Shown: one piece after another, positions 1-9,586 of the stretch
How the letters are laid out: every line of letters starts with the position of its first letter
Numbering within the stretch: the stretch's first letter is position 1
Source: Opitutus sp.
GTDB lineage: Bacteria > Verrucomicrobiota > Verrucomicrobiia > Opitutales > Opitutaceae
Assembly: GCA_009695305.1 (NCBI GenBank)
Contig: SIBG01000008.1
Location: 1-64,000 of the forward strand
Length of the DNA: 64,000 bases
Reading direction: 5' to 3'
Notes under the pieces: generated by a model
What the model was told of the DNA's origin: nothing
Databases searched by the model: none
What the model saw: the letters and a program-made list of their open reading frames with translations, nothing else
Translations under genes and position numbers: made by a program

Positions 1-205
1 GTCGCGGGAAAATCCTCACCAATCCCAAGCTCCGGGCCGGACCGCCAAGCCGGTCCGTCCCTCCGCTTAGGATTGCCAACCACCACCGCAGTCATCACAT
101 CAACCAACGCTGCGGACTAACATTCCACCTGGCCCAGTTTTCGGGACCCGCTCAAACTGCAGCGGCCAGCTGCGCGCCGCCGCCAGCCGGGCTCTTCGAA
201 TTTTC

Positions 206-1111
206 GTGTCGCTCCGCCGCTCCCCCGCTTCAGCCTTTCAGCCGTTCAGTCCTTCAGCGTTTCGTCTTCCCGTGTCCTCCTTTCTTCCGAAAAATTTTGA
301 TTCGCGCCGACCCGTCGCGCTGATCGCCGGCCAAGGCCTCTACCCAGGGCTGGTCGCCACGGCCGCGCGCCGCGCCGGCGTGCCGCTGAGACTCATCGCC
401 TTCGACGAGGAGACGCCCCCCGATCTCGTTGCCTCATTTCCCGAAGCCGACCGCCGCACGCTGCTCGTCGGTCAGCTCGGCCAGATGCTCAAGGCCCTCC
501 GCGATTTCGGCGCCGGCTACGCGATCATGGCCGGACAAATCACCCCGCGCCGCCTCTTCAAAGGACTGCACCCCGACCTCAAGGCCGTCCGCATCCTCGC
601 CTCGCTCAAGCGCCGCAACGCCGAAACGATCTTCGGCGCCATCGCCGCGGAGATTGAGGCGATCCACGTCACCCTCCTCGACGCGCGGGCGTTCCTTGAC
701 GACCACCTCGCCGCGCCGGGCTGCATGACCGGCCGCCGTTTCCCCATCGACCGCGAGTATCTCGACCACGGCATCCAGATCGCGCGCGAATGCGCCCGCC
801 TCGACATCGGCCAGGGCTGCGTCGTCCGTCACGGCACCGTCCTCGCCGTCGAAGCCTACGAGGGCACCGATGAAATGCTCCGCCGCGCCGGCGGTTTCAA
901 AACCGACGGCACCCTCTTCGTAAAGACGGTGAAAGCCCGCCAGGATTTCCGTTTCGACGTTCCCTGCTTCGGCCAGCGCACGCTGGAAGCGATGCGTGAG
1001 GCCCACCTCGGCGCCGCCGCCCTCGAAGCGGGCAAGGTCATCATGCTCGACCGCACCGCTGTCATCGCGCAGGCAAAAACCTGGGGCATCAGCCTGCTCG
1101 GCTTCGAGTAG
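206..1111 (+). CDS. lpxI: UDP-2,3-diacylglucosamine pyrophosphatase LpxI (DUF1009 family); true start may be GTG 272
   Basis: Translation has LpxI-like 'ALIAGQGLYPGLVA...GYAIMAGQITPRRLF...CVVRHGTVLAVEAYEGTDEMLRRAG...FDVPCFGQRTLEAM'. The N-terminal ~20 aa are repeat-derived. Confidence 0.88.
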   Translation: MSLRRSPASAFQPFSPSAFRLPVSSFLPKNFDSRRPVALIAGQGLYPGLVATAARRAGVPLRLIAFDEETPPDLVASFPEADRRTLLVGQLGQMLKALRDFGAGYAIMAGQITPRRLFKGLHPDLKAVRILASLKRRNAETIFGAIAAEIEAIHVTLLDARAFLDDHLAAPGCMTGRRFPIDREYLDHGIQIARECARLDIGQGCVVRHGTVLAVEAYEGTDEMLRRAGGFKTDGTLFVKTVKARQDFRFDVPCFGQRTLEAMREAHLGAAALEAGKVIMLDRTAVIAQAKTWGISLLGFE

Positions 1112-1192
1112 CGCCGTCCGCTAGGGCGCACGGTGCCCTCACCGCCCTTCGCCCGTCTTGCGCTTTCGCCCTGCTCCCCGCACCCTTCTCCC

Positions 1193-1672
1193 ATGCAAAA
1201 CGACGTCGCCGCCGTCATCATCAAGGGCGTGATGCCCACCGCCAACGGCTGCGCCGTGTTCCTCGGCAACGACGCCAAGACCTTCGTCATCTACGTCGAT
1301 CATTCCGTCGGCAACGCGATCCAAATGACGCTCAACGGCGTCAAGAAAGAACGCCCGCTCACCCACGACCTCATCGGCAGCGTGCTCCTCGGCCTTGGCA
1401 CCACGCTCGATCACATCGTCATCAACGACGCGCGCGAGGGCACGTTTTTCGCCCGCATTCTCCTCCGCATGGAGAACGAGCTCGGCAAGAAAATTGTCGA
1501 ACTCGACGCCCGCCCGAGCGACTCCATCGTGCTCGCCCTCCAGCAAAAGCGCCCCATCTACGTCGCCCGCGCCGTCTTCGACGGCGTGGAGGACATGTCC
1601 GAAATTCTCCAGCGCGTGCTGAAGCAGCAAGCCGAGGAAGGCGAGTCCGGCGCGGGCGCCGAGGACAAGTGA
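1193..1672 (+). CDS. Bifunctional nuclease (BFN/DUF151) family protein
   Basis: 'CAVFLGNDAKTFVIYVDHSVGNAIQMTLNGVKKERPLTHDLIGSVLLGLGTTLDHIVINDAREGTFFARILL...ARPSDSIVLALQQKRPIYVA' matches the BFN domain. Confidence 0.85.
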   Translation: MQNDVAAVIIKGVMPTANGCAVFLGNDAKTFVIYVDHSVGNAIQMTLNGVKKERPLTHDLIGSVLLGLGTTLDHIVINDAREGTFFARILLRMENELGKKIVELDARPSDSIVLALQQKRPIYVARAVFDGVEDMSEILQRVLKQQAEEGESGAGAEDK

Positions 1673-1678
1673 TGTATG

Positions 1679-1772
1679 GTCATATTGAGCGCAGCGAAGC
1701 ATCCATTGGGACTTTCCGCGCACCTGACGGAGTCGAGTCTCCGGTTGGATTCTTCGCTCCGCTCCGCATGAC
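1679..1772. repeat. Imperfect palindromic dispersed repeat, GTCATNNNGAGCG..GCGAAGNATCC type
   Basis: Left arm GTCATATTGAGCGCAGCGAAGCATCC; right arm GGATTCTTCGCTCCGCTCCGCATGAC; intergenic. Confidence 0.7.
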
Positions 1773-1784
1773 ACTTTGAAAGCC

Positions 1785-2987
1785 ATGCCCGCGACTCCGC
1801 CATTTTCCACGTCTCCCCTTCCGCCTCCGCTCCTCCCCAGCCAGCCGCTCACGGCCCTCGCGCCGATGCAGGATGTCACCGACCTCGCGTTCATGCGGGT
1901 TATCGCGCACTACGGCGCCCCGGATTATTTTTTCACCGAGTTCTTTCGCGTCCACGCGCACTCGCGCCCGGAAAAGCACATTCTCCGCTCCATCGACGAA
2001 AACACCACCGGTCGCCCCGTCTTTGCCCAACTCATTGGAGAAGACCTCGGCCACCTCACGCGCACCGTCGCCGAACTGCTGCGCCACCGCATCGCCGGGA
2101 TCGATCTCAACCTCGGCTGCCCCGCGCCAAAGGTTTACAAGAAAAACGTCGGCGGTGGTCTCCTGCGCGATCCCACTCGCGTCGGTGAAATCCTCGCCGC
2201 TCTGCGCGCCGCCGTGCCCGGCCTCTTCACCGTGAAGATGCGCCTGGGCTTCGATGACACCGCGCACTTCGACCGCCTCCTCGATCTCATCAACGAGCAC
2301 CGCGTCGATCTCCTGAGCGTGCACGGCCGCACCGTGAAGGAAATGTATCGCAGCGAGGTTCACTACGATTTCATCGCCCGCGCCGCCGCGCGCGTCCGCT
2401 GCCCCGTGTTCGCCAACGGCAACATCACGTCCGCCGCCCGCGCCGTCAGCGTCCTCGCCGAGACCCGCGCCGCCGGCGTGATGCTCGGCCGCCACGCCAT
2501 CCGCAATCCCTGGATTTTCCGCCAGTGCCGCGAGCAATTCGCCATCACTCATGGTGCGTCAGCGCCGGTAGGGCGGGTTATCCCTAACCCGCCGCCTCCG
2601 ATTTCCGCCGCCGACCGGCGCGTTAAGGATCACACGCCCTACCCGCCGGCCATCTTCCGCCCCGCGCTCGCTGACGTGCGGGAGTATGTGGAGCGCCTCT
2701 ATCGTGCGACGCAGGCGCCCGGCCTGCCCGAGCGCGACCACGTGAATAAGATGAAGAAGTATCTGAACTTCGTCGGCCAGAGCGTGGACGCCACCGGCGC
2801 CTTCCTCCACGACATGCGCCGCGCCGAATCCGAACTCAATCTCTTCGCGATCTGCGACCGCCATTTGCTCTCCGAGCCGACGCGCGCGTTTTCCTCCGAG
2901 CCTTACCCCGGCGTGATCGCCCGGCCAAATTGCGAAACGCCCATCGTCGTCGCCGATGGGTGCTCGCTCGAGACGATCACCGCTTAG
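1785..2987 (+). CDS. dus: tRNA-dihydrouridine synthase, with an in-frame repeat insertion
   Basis: 'LTALAPMQDVTDLAFMR', 'GIDLNLGCPAPKVYKKNVGGGLLRDP', 'FTVKMRLGFDD', 'VHGRT', 'VFANGNI', 'GVMLGRHAIRNPWIF' are Dus family motifs. Confidence 0.92.
   Translation: MPATPPFSTSPLPPPLLPSQPLTALAPMQDVTDLAFMRVIAHYGAPDYFFTEFFRVHAHSRPEKHILRSIDENTTGRPVFAQLIGEDLGHLTRTVAELLRHRIAGIDLNLGCPAPKVYKKNVGGGLLRDPTRVGEILAALRAAVPGLFTVKMRLGFDDTAHFDRLLDLINEHRVDLLSVHGRTVKEMYRSEVHYDFIARAAARVRCPVFANGNITSAARAVSVLAETRAAGVMLGRHAIRNPWIFRQCREQFAITHGASAPVGRVIPNPPPPISAADRRVKDHTPYPPAIFRPALADVREYVERLYRATQAPGLPERDHVNKMKKYLNFVGQSVDATGAFLHDMRRAESELNLFAICDRHLLSEPTRAFSSEPYPGVIARPNCETPIVVADGCSLETITA
2567..2643. repeat. Palindromic element A, copy 1 (in frame within dus)
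   Basis: GGTAGGGCGGGTTATCCCTAACCCGCCG is shared with 18521; degenerate right arm CGGCGCGTTAAGGATCACACGCCCTACC. Confidence 0.85.
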
Positions 2988-3018
2988 CGGCCCGGCCATT
3001 TTCCCCACCCCCTAGCCA

Positions 3019-5502
3019 ATGACCCCATTGCCCTGTCCTCGTCTCACGCTGATTCTCCTCACGCTGGCGGTTTCCGCCGCGCCGCGCGCGCGCGCCGCCG
3101 AGGGGGTCGCAACCGCGCTCACGCTCGAACAGATCATGAGCGACCCCGATTGGATCGGTCAGGCCCCCGAGCAACCGTTCATCAGTGCGGACAGCCGCCA
3201 CGCGTATTATCAACGCAAGGAAAAGGGTTCCGAACTTCGCGCGCTCTGGCGGGTCCCGCTGGTCGGCGGCGCGCCCGAAAAGCTCGCGCCCACCGACCGG
3301 GCCGCCGCGGAATCAGCCGAGCGTATCTTTACGCCCGACGGCACTCGCGCCGCCTGGCTCCAGCGCGGCAACGTTTTCTACACCGACCGCTTGCAGCCAC
3401 GCCAGCTCACGCGCACCGGGGACGCGACGGCGCTGCTCACCTTCATCGGGACCGACCGCGTGGCGTTTCGCGCCGGCAAACGCCTCCTCGCCGTCGAGCT
3501 GGCCAGCGGCCTGGTCAGCCTCGTCGCCACCCTTGAGAGCATCGCCGATCCCGATGAGCCCGAGAAAAAGGAGCTGCTCGGCCAACAAGAAGAACGCCTC
3601 TTTGACGTCGTCCGCCTCCGCGAAGAGCGCCGCCGCGCGCGGGTCGAAAACGATCGCGAACTCTCCCGCCAACCCGCCGGCTCACCCCGTCCGCTCTATT
3701 TTGGCAAGAACAAGGAAGTGCGCACGGTGAGCCTCTCGCCGGACGGTCGCACCTTGCTCGTCGGGCTGATCGCCGCGGATCTTCGCGGTCGGCGCGAACA
3801 CGTCGCCTCATTCGTCAACGCCGATGGCTACACCAAATCGGAGGACGCTCGCACCGATGTCGGCACGGACAAGCCACGCGAAGAGTCGTTGTTCCTCATC
3901 GATCTCGCGACGGGCAAACGACGCCCGGTCGTTCTCACCCAGCTCGCCGGCCTCAATGACGATCCCCTCAGCGACCTGCGCCGTGCGGCCACCGCGCGAA
4001 AGAAGGCCGAGGCGGCGCAGGGAAAATCCCCGAAGGACGCTGAAGTCACAAAGTCATCCGCCGCGGACGAAAAGCCCGCGGTGGTCAGCGCCGAAAAAGA
4101 CCAGAAGCCCAAGGCCCGCGCTGTCGCGGTCCTGGGCACCGGCGACAGTGGCGTGCGCTGGTCGACTACCGGTCGCCTCGCGATCATGCTGCTCGCCTAC
4201 GACAACAAGGACCGCTGGCTCGCCGAGGTGAAACTCGCCGACGCTCAGGTGCACGCCTGGCACCGGCTCACCGACACCGCGTGGATCAACCGGACCAGAT
4301 TCAATGAATTTGACTGGACCTCCGACGGCGCCGCCTTGTGGTTTACGTCTGAGGAAAACGGTTACAGCCAGCTCTACCTCGCGCGCGCCGATGGCATCCA
4401 CCCGCTGACTTCGGGCCAGTTCGAGGTGAGCAGCGTCCAGCCCACGCACGACGGACGCTGGCTCTATTATCGCGCCAACGCGACCCGCCCGGGCAACCAC
4501 GAGGTGTTTCGCGTGAAGCTCGACGGCACCGGCGGTGAAGCCGTCACTTCCCTCGGCGGCGACAACACGTTCGACCTTTCCGCAGACGGCGCGCAGGTGC
4601 TGGTCGTTCATTCCACGACGACGCATCCCGCCGAGCTCTACGTCCAGCCGTCCAGCCCCAGTGCTCCCGCGCGCGTCTTGACTGATTGCGTCACGCCCGA
4701 GTTCGTGAACCTCCCCCAGATCGCCCCCGAAATGATCGCGATCCCGTCGCGCGCGGGCCCACCGATCTATTCGCGGCTCTACCGTGGTCCGAGCGCGGCA
4801 GCCGGCTCGCATCCTGCCGTCATGTTCGTGCACGGTGCGGGCTACCTGCAAAACTCCCACGAGGGCTGGTCCTCAAGTTATTTTCACGAACACCTCTTCC
4901 ACCAGCTTCTCATCCGCCGCGGCTATATCGTGCTCGACCTGGATTACCGCGGCTCCGCCGGCTACGGCCGCGCGTGGCGCACCGCGATCTACCGCCAAAT
5001 GGGCACGCCAGAACTCGAGGACTACCTCGATGGCATCGAATGGCTCGCCAAAAATGCGTGGGTCGATCGCGCGCGCATCGGCATCTACGGCGGTTCCTAC
5101 GGCGGCTTCCTCACGCTGATGGCGCTCTTCAAAACTCCTGACACGTTCGCCGCCGGTGCCGCCCTCCGGCCGGTCACCGACTGGACGCACTACAATCACA
5201 GCTACACGGCCGATATCCTCAACACCCCCGACCTCGATCCCGAGGCCTACGCGCGCAGCTCGCCGATCGAATTCGCCACGGGGCTCAAGCATCCGCTGCT
5301 CATCTGTCACGGCATGCTCGACGACAACGTCTTTTTCCAAGACAGCGTCCGCCTCGTGCAGCGGCTCATCGAATTGAAGAAGGACACGTTTGAAACCGCG
5401 ATCTTCCCGGTCGAGCGGCACGCCTTCACCGAGCCGAACAGCTGGCTCGACGAATATCGCCGGATCTTCCGGCTGTTCGAGCGCGAGGTCGCCCGCCGCT
5501 GA
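3019..5502 (+). CDS. S9 family (prolyl oligopeptidase-like) exported peptidase
   Basis: N-terminal signal peptide, beta-propeller-like repeats, C-terminal 'GIYGGSYGGFLTLMA' nucleophile elbow, 'DDNVFFQDS' and 'ERHAF'. Confidence 0.9.
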   Translation: MTPLPCPRLTLILLTLAVSAAPRARAAEGVATALTLEQIMSDPDWIGQAPEQPFISADSRHAYYQRKEKGSELRALWRVPLVGGAPEKLAPTDRAAAESAERIFTPDGTRAAWLQRGNVFYTDRLQPRQLTRTGDATALLTFIGTDRVAFRAGKRLLAVELASGLVSLVATLESIADPDEPEKKELLGQQEERLFDVVRLREERRRARVENDRELSRQPAGSPRPLYFGKNKEVRTVSLSPDGRTLLVGLIAADLRGRREHVASFVNADGYTKSEDARTDVGTDKPREESLFLIDLATGKRRPVVLTQLAGLNDDPLSDLRRAATARKKAEAAQGKSPKDAEVTKSSAADEKPAVVSAEKDQKPKARAVAVLGTGDSGVRWSTTGRLAIMLLAYDNKDRWLAEVKLADAQVHAWHRLTDTAWINRTRFNEFDWTSDGAALWFTSEENGYSQLYLARADGIHPLTSGQFEVSSVQPTHDGRWLYYRANATRPGNHEVFRVKLDGTGGEAVTSLGGDNTFDLSADGAQVLVVHSTTTHPAELYVQPSSPSAPARVLTDCVTPEFVNLPQIAPEMIAIPSRAGPPIYSRLYRGPSAAAGSHPAVMFVHGAGYLQNSHEGWSSSYFHEHLFHQLLIRRGYIVLDLDYRGSAGYGRAWRTAIYRQMGTPELEDYLDGIEWLAKNAWVDRARIGIYGGSYGGFLTLMALFKTPDTFAAGAALRPVTDWTHYNHSYTADILNTPDLDPEAYARSSPIEFATGLKHPLLICHGMLDDNVFFQDSVRLVQRLIELKKDTFETAIFPVERHAFTEPNSWLDEYRRIFRLFEREVARR

Positions 5503-5511
5503 GGCGGCGCG

Positions 5512-6042
5512 CTACTCGAGCCCCAACACCTTCCGCCCCGTTGGCGAAATCATCTGCGGCGTCCACTGCGGGTCCCAGACAATGTGGACCTTCGCGGACT
5601 CCACCGTCGGCAGCGCGGCGATTTTTTGCCGGGCATCCTCCGCAATCGTCGGCCCCATGCCACAACCGGGGGCCGTGAGCGTCATCTTCACTTCGAGCAC
5701 ATGTGCGCCCGCCAAAGTTTTTTCGATCGCGAGATCGTAAACGAGACCAAGGTCGACGATGTTCACGGGGATTTCCGGATCGAAGCACGTCTTCAGCGCA
5801 TCCCAAACCGCTTGTTCGCTGAAGTCGCCCTCCGCCTTGAGGCCTGACTCCGCGGCCAGCGAAAATCCGCCGATCGCGCCCGCGTGCTCGCGCGCGATGC
5901 GAAACAGTCCGCGGTCGGTGCGAACCGTCACATTGCCACCCAGCGTCTGCGCGATGAATACGTCCGTGCCGGCCGGCAGCGTCGTCGCGTTGCCGGCGGG
6001 AATCAGCGTGGCCGGGCAGTCGTGAGTGAGCGTGTGGGTCAT
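5512..6042 (-). CDS. sufT: SufT-like Fe-S cluster assembly protein (DUF59/MIP18)
   Basis: 'VWDALKTCFDPEIPVNIVDLGLVYDL...VKMTLTAPGCGMGPTIAEDARQKI...VHIVWDPQWTPQMIS'. Confidence 0.85.
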   Translation of the reverse strand: MTHTLTHDCPATLIPAGNATTLPAGTDVFIAQTLGGNVTVRTDRGLFRIAREHAGAIGGFSLAAESGLKAEGDFSEQAVWDALKTCFDPEIPVNIVDLGLVYDLAIEKTLAGAHVLEVKMTLTAPGCGMGPTIAEDARQKIAALPTVESAKVHIVWDPQWTPQMISPTGRKVLGLE

Positions 6043-6053
6043 GGCGCGGGCGT

Positions 6054-7886
6054 TCAGCGAATGGCCAGCTCGAGCGGCAGCCGCGCGTAGATCCCCTGCG
6101 GATCGTTGAACGATTTCAGCACCTTTAGCTCCCGCTCGATCCGCTGCGCGATTTTCGCGCCGATACCGCTCGCCCGCGCGTTGTTCGGCGTGACTTTTTC
6201 AATGAGGTCCTGAATCGCCTCGAACAATTCTTTTGGCCGCGGGTATTCCACGAGCCGGTAATTCGAGCCGAGGTGCGCCTGCCCGGCGGCATACGCGATG
6301 GCGGCATCGAGCCCGCCGAGCTCATCGACGAGCCCGAGCTTCTTCGCCTCCGCCCCGGACCACACCCGGCCCTGCGCAATCTCCTCGACGACCTCGCGCT
6401 TCAGCTTTCTCGACTCGGCGACCTTGCTGACGAACTCACCGTAAATCCAGTCCACCATCCGCTGAAAGACCGCCATCTCCTGTTCCGACTTCGGCCGCGT
6501 GATCGTGATCGCATCGGCAAACTTGCCCGTCTTCACGCTGTCGAAGGTCAGGCCGAAATCGTTGGCGAGTTTCTTCACGTCGAATTGGATCCCAAACACC
6601 CCGATCGATCCCGTGATCGTCGTCGGTTCGGCAAAAATGCGATCACCAAAGGCGGCGATCCAATAACCCCCCGACGCCGCGTAGCTGCCCATCGAGACAA
6701 TCACGGGTTTCACCTTTCGGGTCAGCCGGACTTCCCGCCCGATGGTCTCGGAGGCGGCCGCGCTGCCACCGGGGCTGTTCACGCGCAGCACGACGGCTTT
6801 CACGTCGTCATCCTGCCGGAGCTTGCGCAGCTCGCGGGAAAATTTACTGCCGCCGACATCACCGCTGTCGCCCTCGCCGTCCACGATGTCGCCCTCGGCA
6901 TAGACCACTGCAATCCGCCCGCGACCGGCAGACTTCCCGGGCTCCCCGGTCTTCCCCTTGGGCAGATCGACCACGTCCTTCGCGAGCTTCGCGTAAGCCG
7001 GCAGCGTGATCTGCTTGAACCCCTCCTTTGAGCCCTTGCGGCCGGTCTTCGCCTTGAGTTCGTCAAAGATTTCGTCGCGGTAGGCCACGCGGTCCACCAA
7101 GCGGCCCTGCTTCGCCGCCGCGGGGCGGATGATGCCTTCGGCATCAACGATGGCCTGGATTTTTTCCACGGTGAGGCCCCGGCTCGGCGCCATCTCACTG
7201 AGCAGGCCGCCCCAGATGTCGTTGAGAAGTTTTTGAATCTGCTCGCGGTTCTCGGCACTCATGTCCTTCCGCGTATACGGCTCGACGAAGGATTTGTATT
7301 TGCCGACGCGGGTGACCTGCACGCCGATGCCATATTTCTCAAACGCCCCGGCATAAAACATGGGCTCGCTCGCGAGGCCGGGCATCAGGATCAAGCCGTA
7401 GGGATCGATCACGAGATCGCTCGCGGCCGAGGCGAGGTAGTAGTCCTTCGTGGTCGCGTTGGTGAGATAGGCCAGCACCGGCTTACCCGAGGTCTTGAAG
7501 TCGGCGAGCGCCGTGCGCACTTCCTTCAGCGCGGCATAACCTGAGCCGAGCGCCGCCGGCGTGAGGTCACCCGTGATAAACACTCCCGCGATCTTGTCGT
7601 CCTTCGCGGCCGCGCGCAGCGCGCGCGTCACCGTGCGGACCTGCAGCGTGTCGTTGTGCTCACCCCCGAGCGCGCCGAAATCGATCGGTGGCGGTGCATC
7701 GGTGATGTTGGTCGACAAATCGAAGACGAGATACGAGCCGCGGGCCAGGCTCGGCGCCGAACTCTCACCCCCGCCCCCCAAGGCCATGATGGCGCCGATC
7801 AAGCCGATGAAGACCAACAGGCAGCCGCCGGAAAAAACGATCAGCGCCACCAGTGCGCCCAGCATTGAGGTGAAGAAATTTTTCAT
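6054..7886 (-). CDS. sppA: Signal peptide peptidase SppA (67K type)
   Basis: 'KAVVLRVNSPGGSAAASETIGREV', 'KPVIVSMGSYAASGGYWIA', N-terminal TM segment, two S49 domains. Confidence 0.92.
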   Translation of the reverse strand: MKNFFTSMLGALVALIVFSGGCLLVFIGLIGAIMALGGGGESSAPSLARGSYLVFDLSTNITDAPPPIDFGALGGEHNDTLQVRTVTRALRAAAKDDKIAGVFITGDLTPAALGSGYAALKEVRTALADFKTSGKPVLAYLTNATTKDYYLASAASDLVIDPYGLILMPGLASEPMFYAGAFEKYGIGVQVTRVGKYKSFVEPYTRKDMSAENREQIQKLLNDIWGGLLSEMAPSRGLTVEKIQAIVDAEGIIRPAAAKQGRLVDRVAYRDEIFDELKAKTGRKGSKEGFKQITLPAYAKLAKDVVDLPKGKTGEPGKSAGRGRIAVVYAEGDIVDGEGDSGDVGGSKFSRELRKLRQDDDVKAVVLRVNSPGGSAAASETIGREVRLTRKVKPVIVSMGSYAASGGYWIAAFGDRIFAEPTTITGSIGVFGIQFDVKKLANDFGLTFDSVKTGKFADAITITRPKSEQEMAVFQRMVDWIYGEFVSKVAESRKLKREVVEEIAQGRVWSGAEAKKLGLVDELGGLDAAIAYAAGQAHLGSNYRLVEYPRPKELFEAIQDLIEKVTPNNARASGIGAKIAQRIERELKVLKSFNDPQGIYARLPLELAIR

Positions 7887-8050
7887 AAAGTCGGGCGCAC
7901 CCTACCCGCTTTCGGACGTTCCTCCAGTCGAAACGACACCATTCGCGCTTAACCGCCGATCACCGGTGCCGATCATACTCCGGACGGTCACCTCCCGGCG
8001 CGCACGATCATGTTGCGCCGCGCCACGGTCTGCCCATCTTCCCACCACTC

Positions 8051-9544
8051 ATGAGCGAGAAAAAGGACCTCCTCACCACCAACCGCAAGGCCCTCACGAT
8101 TAATCTCAACGAGGCCCAATACGGCACGTTCGCCGAGATCGGCGCCGGGCAGGAGGTCGCCCGTGTCTTTTTTCAGGCGGGCGGCGCCTCCGGCACCGTG
8201 GCGAAAACGATCTCCGCCTACGACATGACGTTTAGCGATGCCATCTATGGCAAGGCTCCGCGCTACGTCTCGCGCGAGCGCCTCGGCCTGATGCTCGACC
8301 ACGAATACTCGCTCCTCCGTGAACGCCTCGCGGCCCAGCGCGGCGACCGCACGACCTTCTTCGCGTTCGCCGACACCGTTGCCACCAGGAGTTTCAAGGG
8401 CACCGGCGAAGCCCATGGCTGGATGGGCATGCGCTTCCAGACTGAGCCCGGCGGCCCACCGAGCGAGATCGTCCTCCACGTGCGCATGTGGGACAAGGAA
8501 AACGTCCTCCAACAACAGGCGCTCGGCATCGTCGGCACCAACCTCATCTACGGCGCCTTCCACTACCGCGAAAATCCCCGCGAGCTCATCGAGTCCCTCC
8601 TCGACAACCTTAGCGCCGACCGCATCGAGGTCGACATGCTCAAGTTCAGCGGCCCCGCGTTCCACCACGTGGACAACCGCCTCATGTCGCTCTGCCTCGT
8701 GCAATCCGGCCTGACCAACGCCGTCATGTTCGGCCCCACCGGCGACGTCCTGCAGCCGTCCGAGGTGCTCTACAAGAAGGCCATCCTCGTCGAACGCGGC
8801 AGCTTCCGCCCCGTCACCCACGTCAACGTCGACATGCTCAACTGCGCCACCGCCCAGTTCGTCCAGGAACCGGCGGTCAAGGGCAAGGAGGTCATCGTCC
8901 TCATGGAAATCACCATGAATAACCTCCTCGCCGCCGGCGAACTCGACGCCCCTGATTTCCTCGCGCGCGTCGATTTGCTCGGCGATATCGGGTTCACCGT
9001 CCTCATCTCGAACTACTCCGAATATTTCCGGCTCACCTCCTATTTCCGCCGCTACACGAAGGAGATGATCGGCGTTGCGATGGGCATCAATAACCTCATC
9101 GAGATCTTCAATGAGAAATACTACGAGAACCTCGAGGGCGGCATTCTCGAGTCGTTCGGCCGACTCTTCCGCCACGCCGTCAAACTCTATGTCTATCCGA
9201 TGCGGCAGGAGGCTTACGACAAATACCTCATGACCGGCCAGGCCGTGACCGCGCCCGGCGCCACCGGCAATCACTCCTTCGCCTCGAGCGTGTTGATCAA
9301 CGCCAAGAATGTCCAAGTCGTCGACCACTTGCGTAATCTCTACAATCACCTCCTCGAGAATCACTACATCGACAGTATCGTCGGCTTCGATCCCGACATC
9401 CTCAACGTGTTCTCCCGCGACGTCCTCCGCCGCATCAAGGACCACGACGCCTCGTGGGAAAAAATGGTCCCGGGGTCCGTCGCCACCGCGATCAAACGCC
9501 GCGGCCTCTTCGGCTACATCGCGCCCGCCATCGCCACCCTGTAG
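8051..9544 (+). CDS. Conserved uncharacterised ~497-aa cytoplasmic protein
   Basis: Long ORF with typical codon use and no signal peptide. The family looks conserved but I cannot assign a function. Confidence 0.8.
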   Translation: MSEKKDLLTTNRKALTINLNEAQYGTFAEIGAGQEVARVFFQAGGASGTVAKTISAYDMTFSDAIYGKAPRYVSRERLGLMLDHEYSLLRERLAAQRGDRTTFFAFADTVATRSFKGTGEAHGWMGMRFQTEPGGPPSEIVLHVRMWDKENVLQQQALGIVGTNLIYGAFHYRENPRELIESLLDNLSADRIEVDMLKFSGPAFHHVDNRLMSLCLVQSGLTNAVMFGPTGDVLQPSEVLYKKAILVERGSFRPVTHVNVDMLNCATAQFVQEPAVKGKEVIVLMEITMNNLLAAGELDAPDFLARVDLLGDIGFTVLISNYSEYFRLTSYFRRYTKEMIGVAMGINNLIEIFNEKYYENLEGGILESFGRLFRHAVKLYVYPMRQEAYDKYLMTGQAVTAPGATGNHSFASSVLINAKNVQVVDHLRNLYNHLLENHYIDSIVGFDPDILNVFSRDVLRRIKDHDASWEKMVPGSVATAIKRRGLFGYIAPAIATL

Positions 9545-9586
9545 GCCGCGAGCTTGCTCGCGCTCGAACGGCCGCCCATTCTCCGC

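Noticed and set aside
3960-4140. Lys/Ala-rich insertion in the first S9 peptidase as a repeat insertion
   Set aside because: Low-complexity linker without inverted or tandem nucleotide repeats; ordinary linker expansion is enough to explain it.
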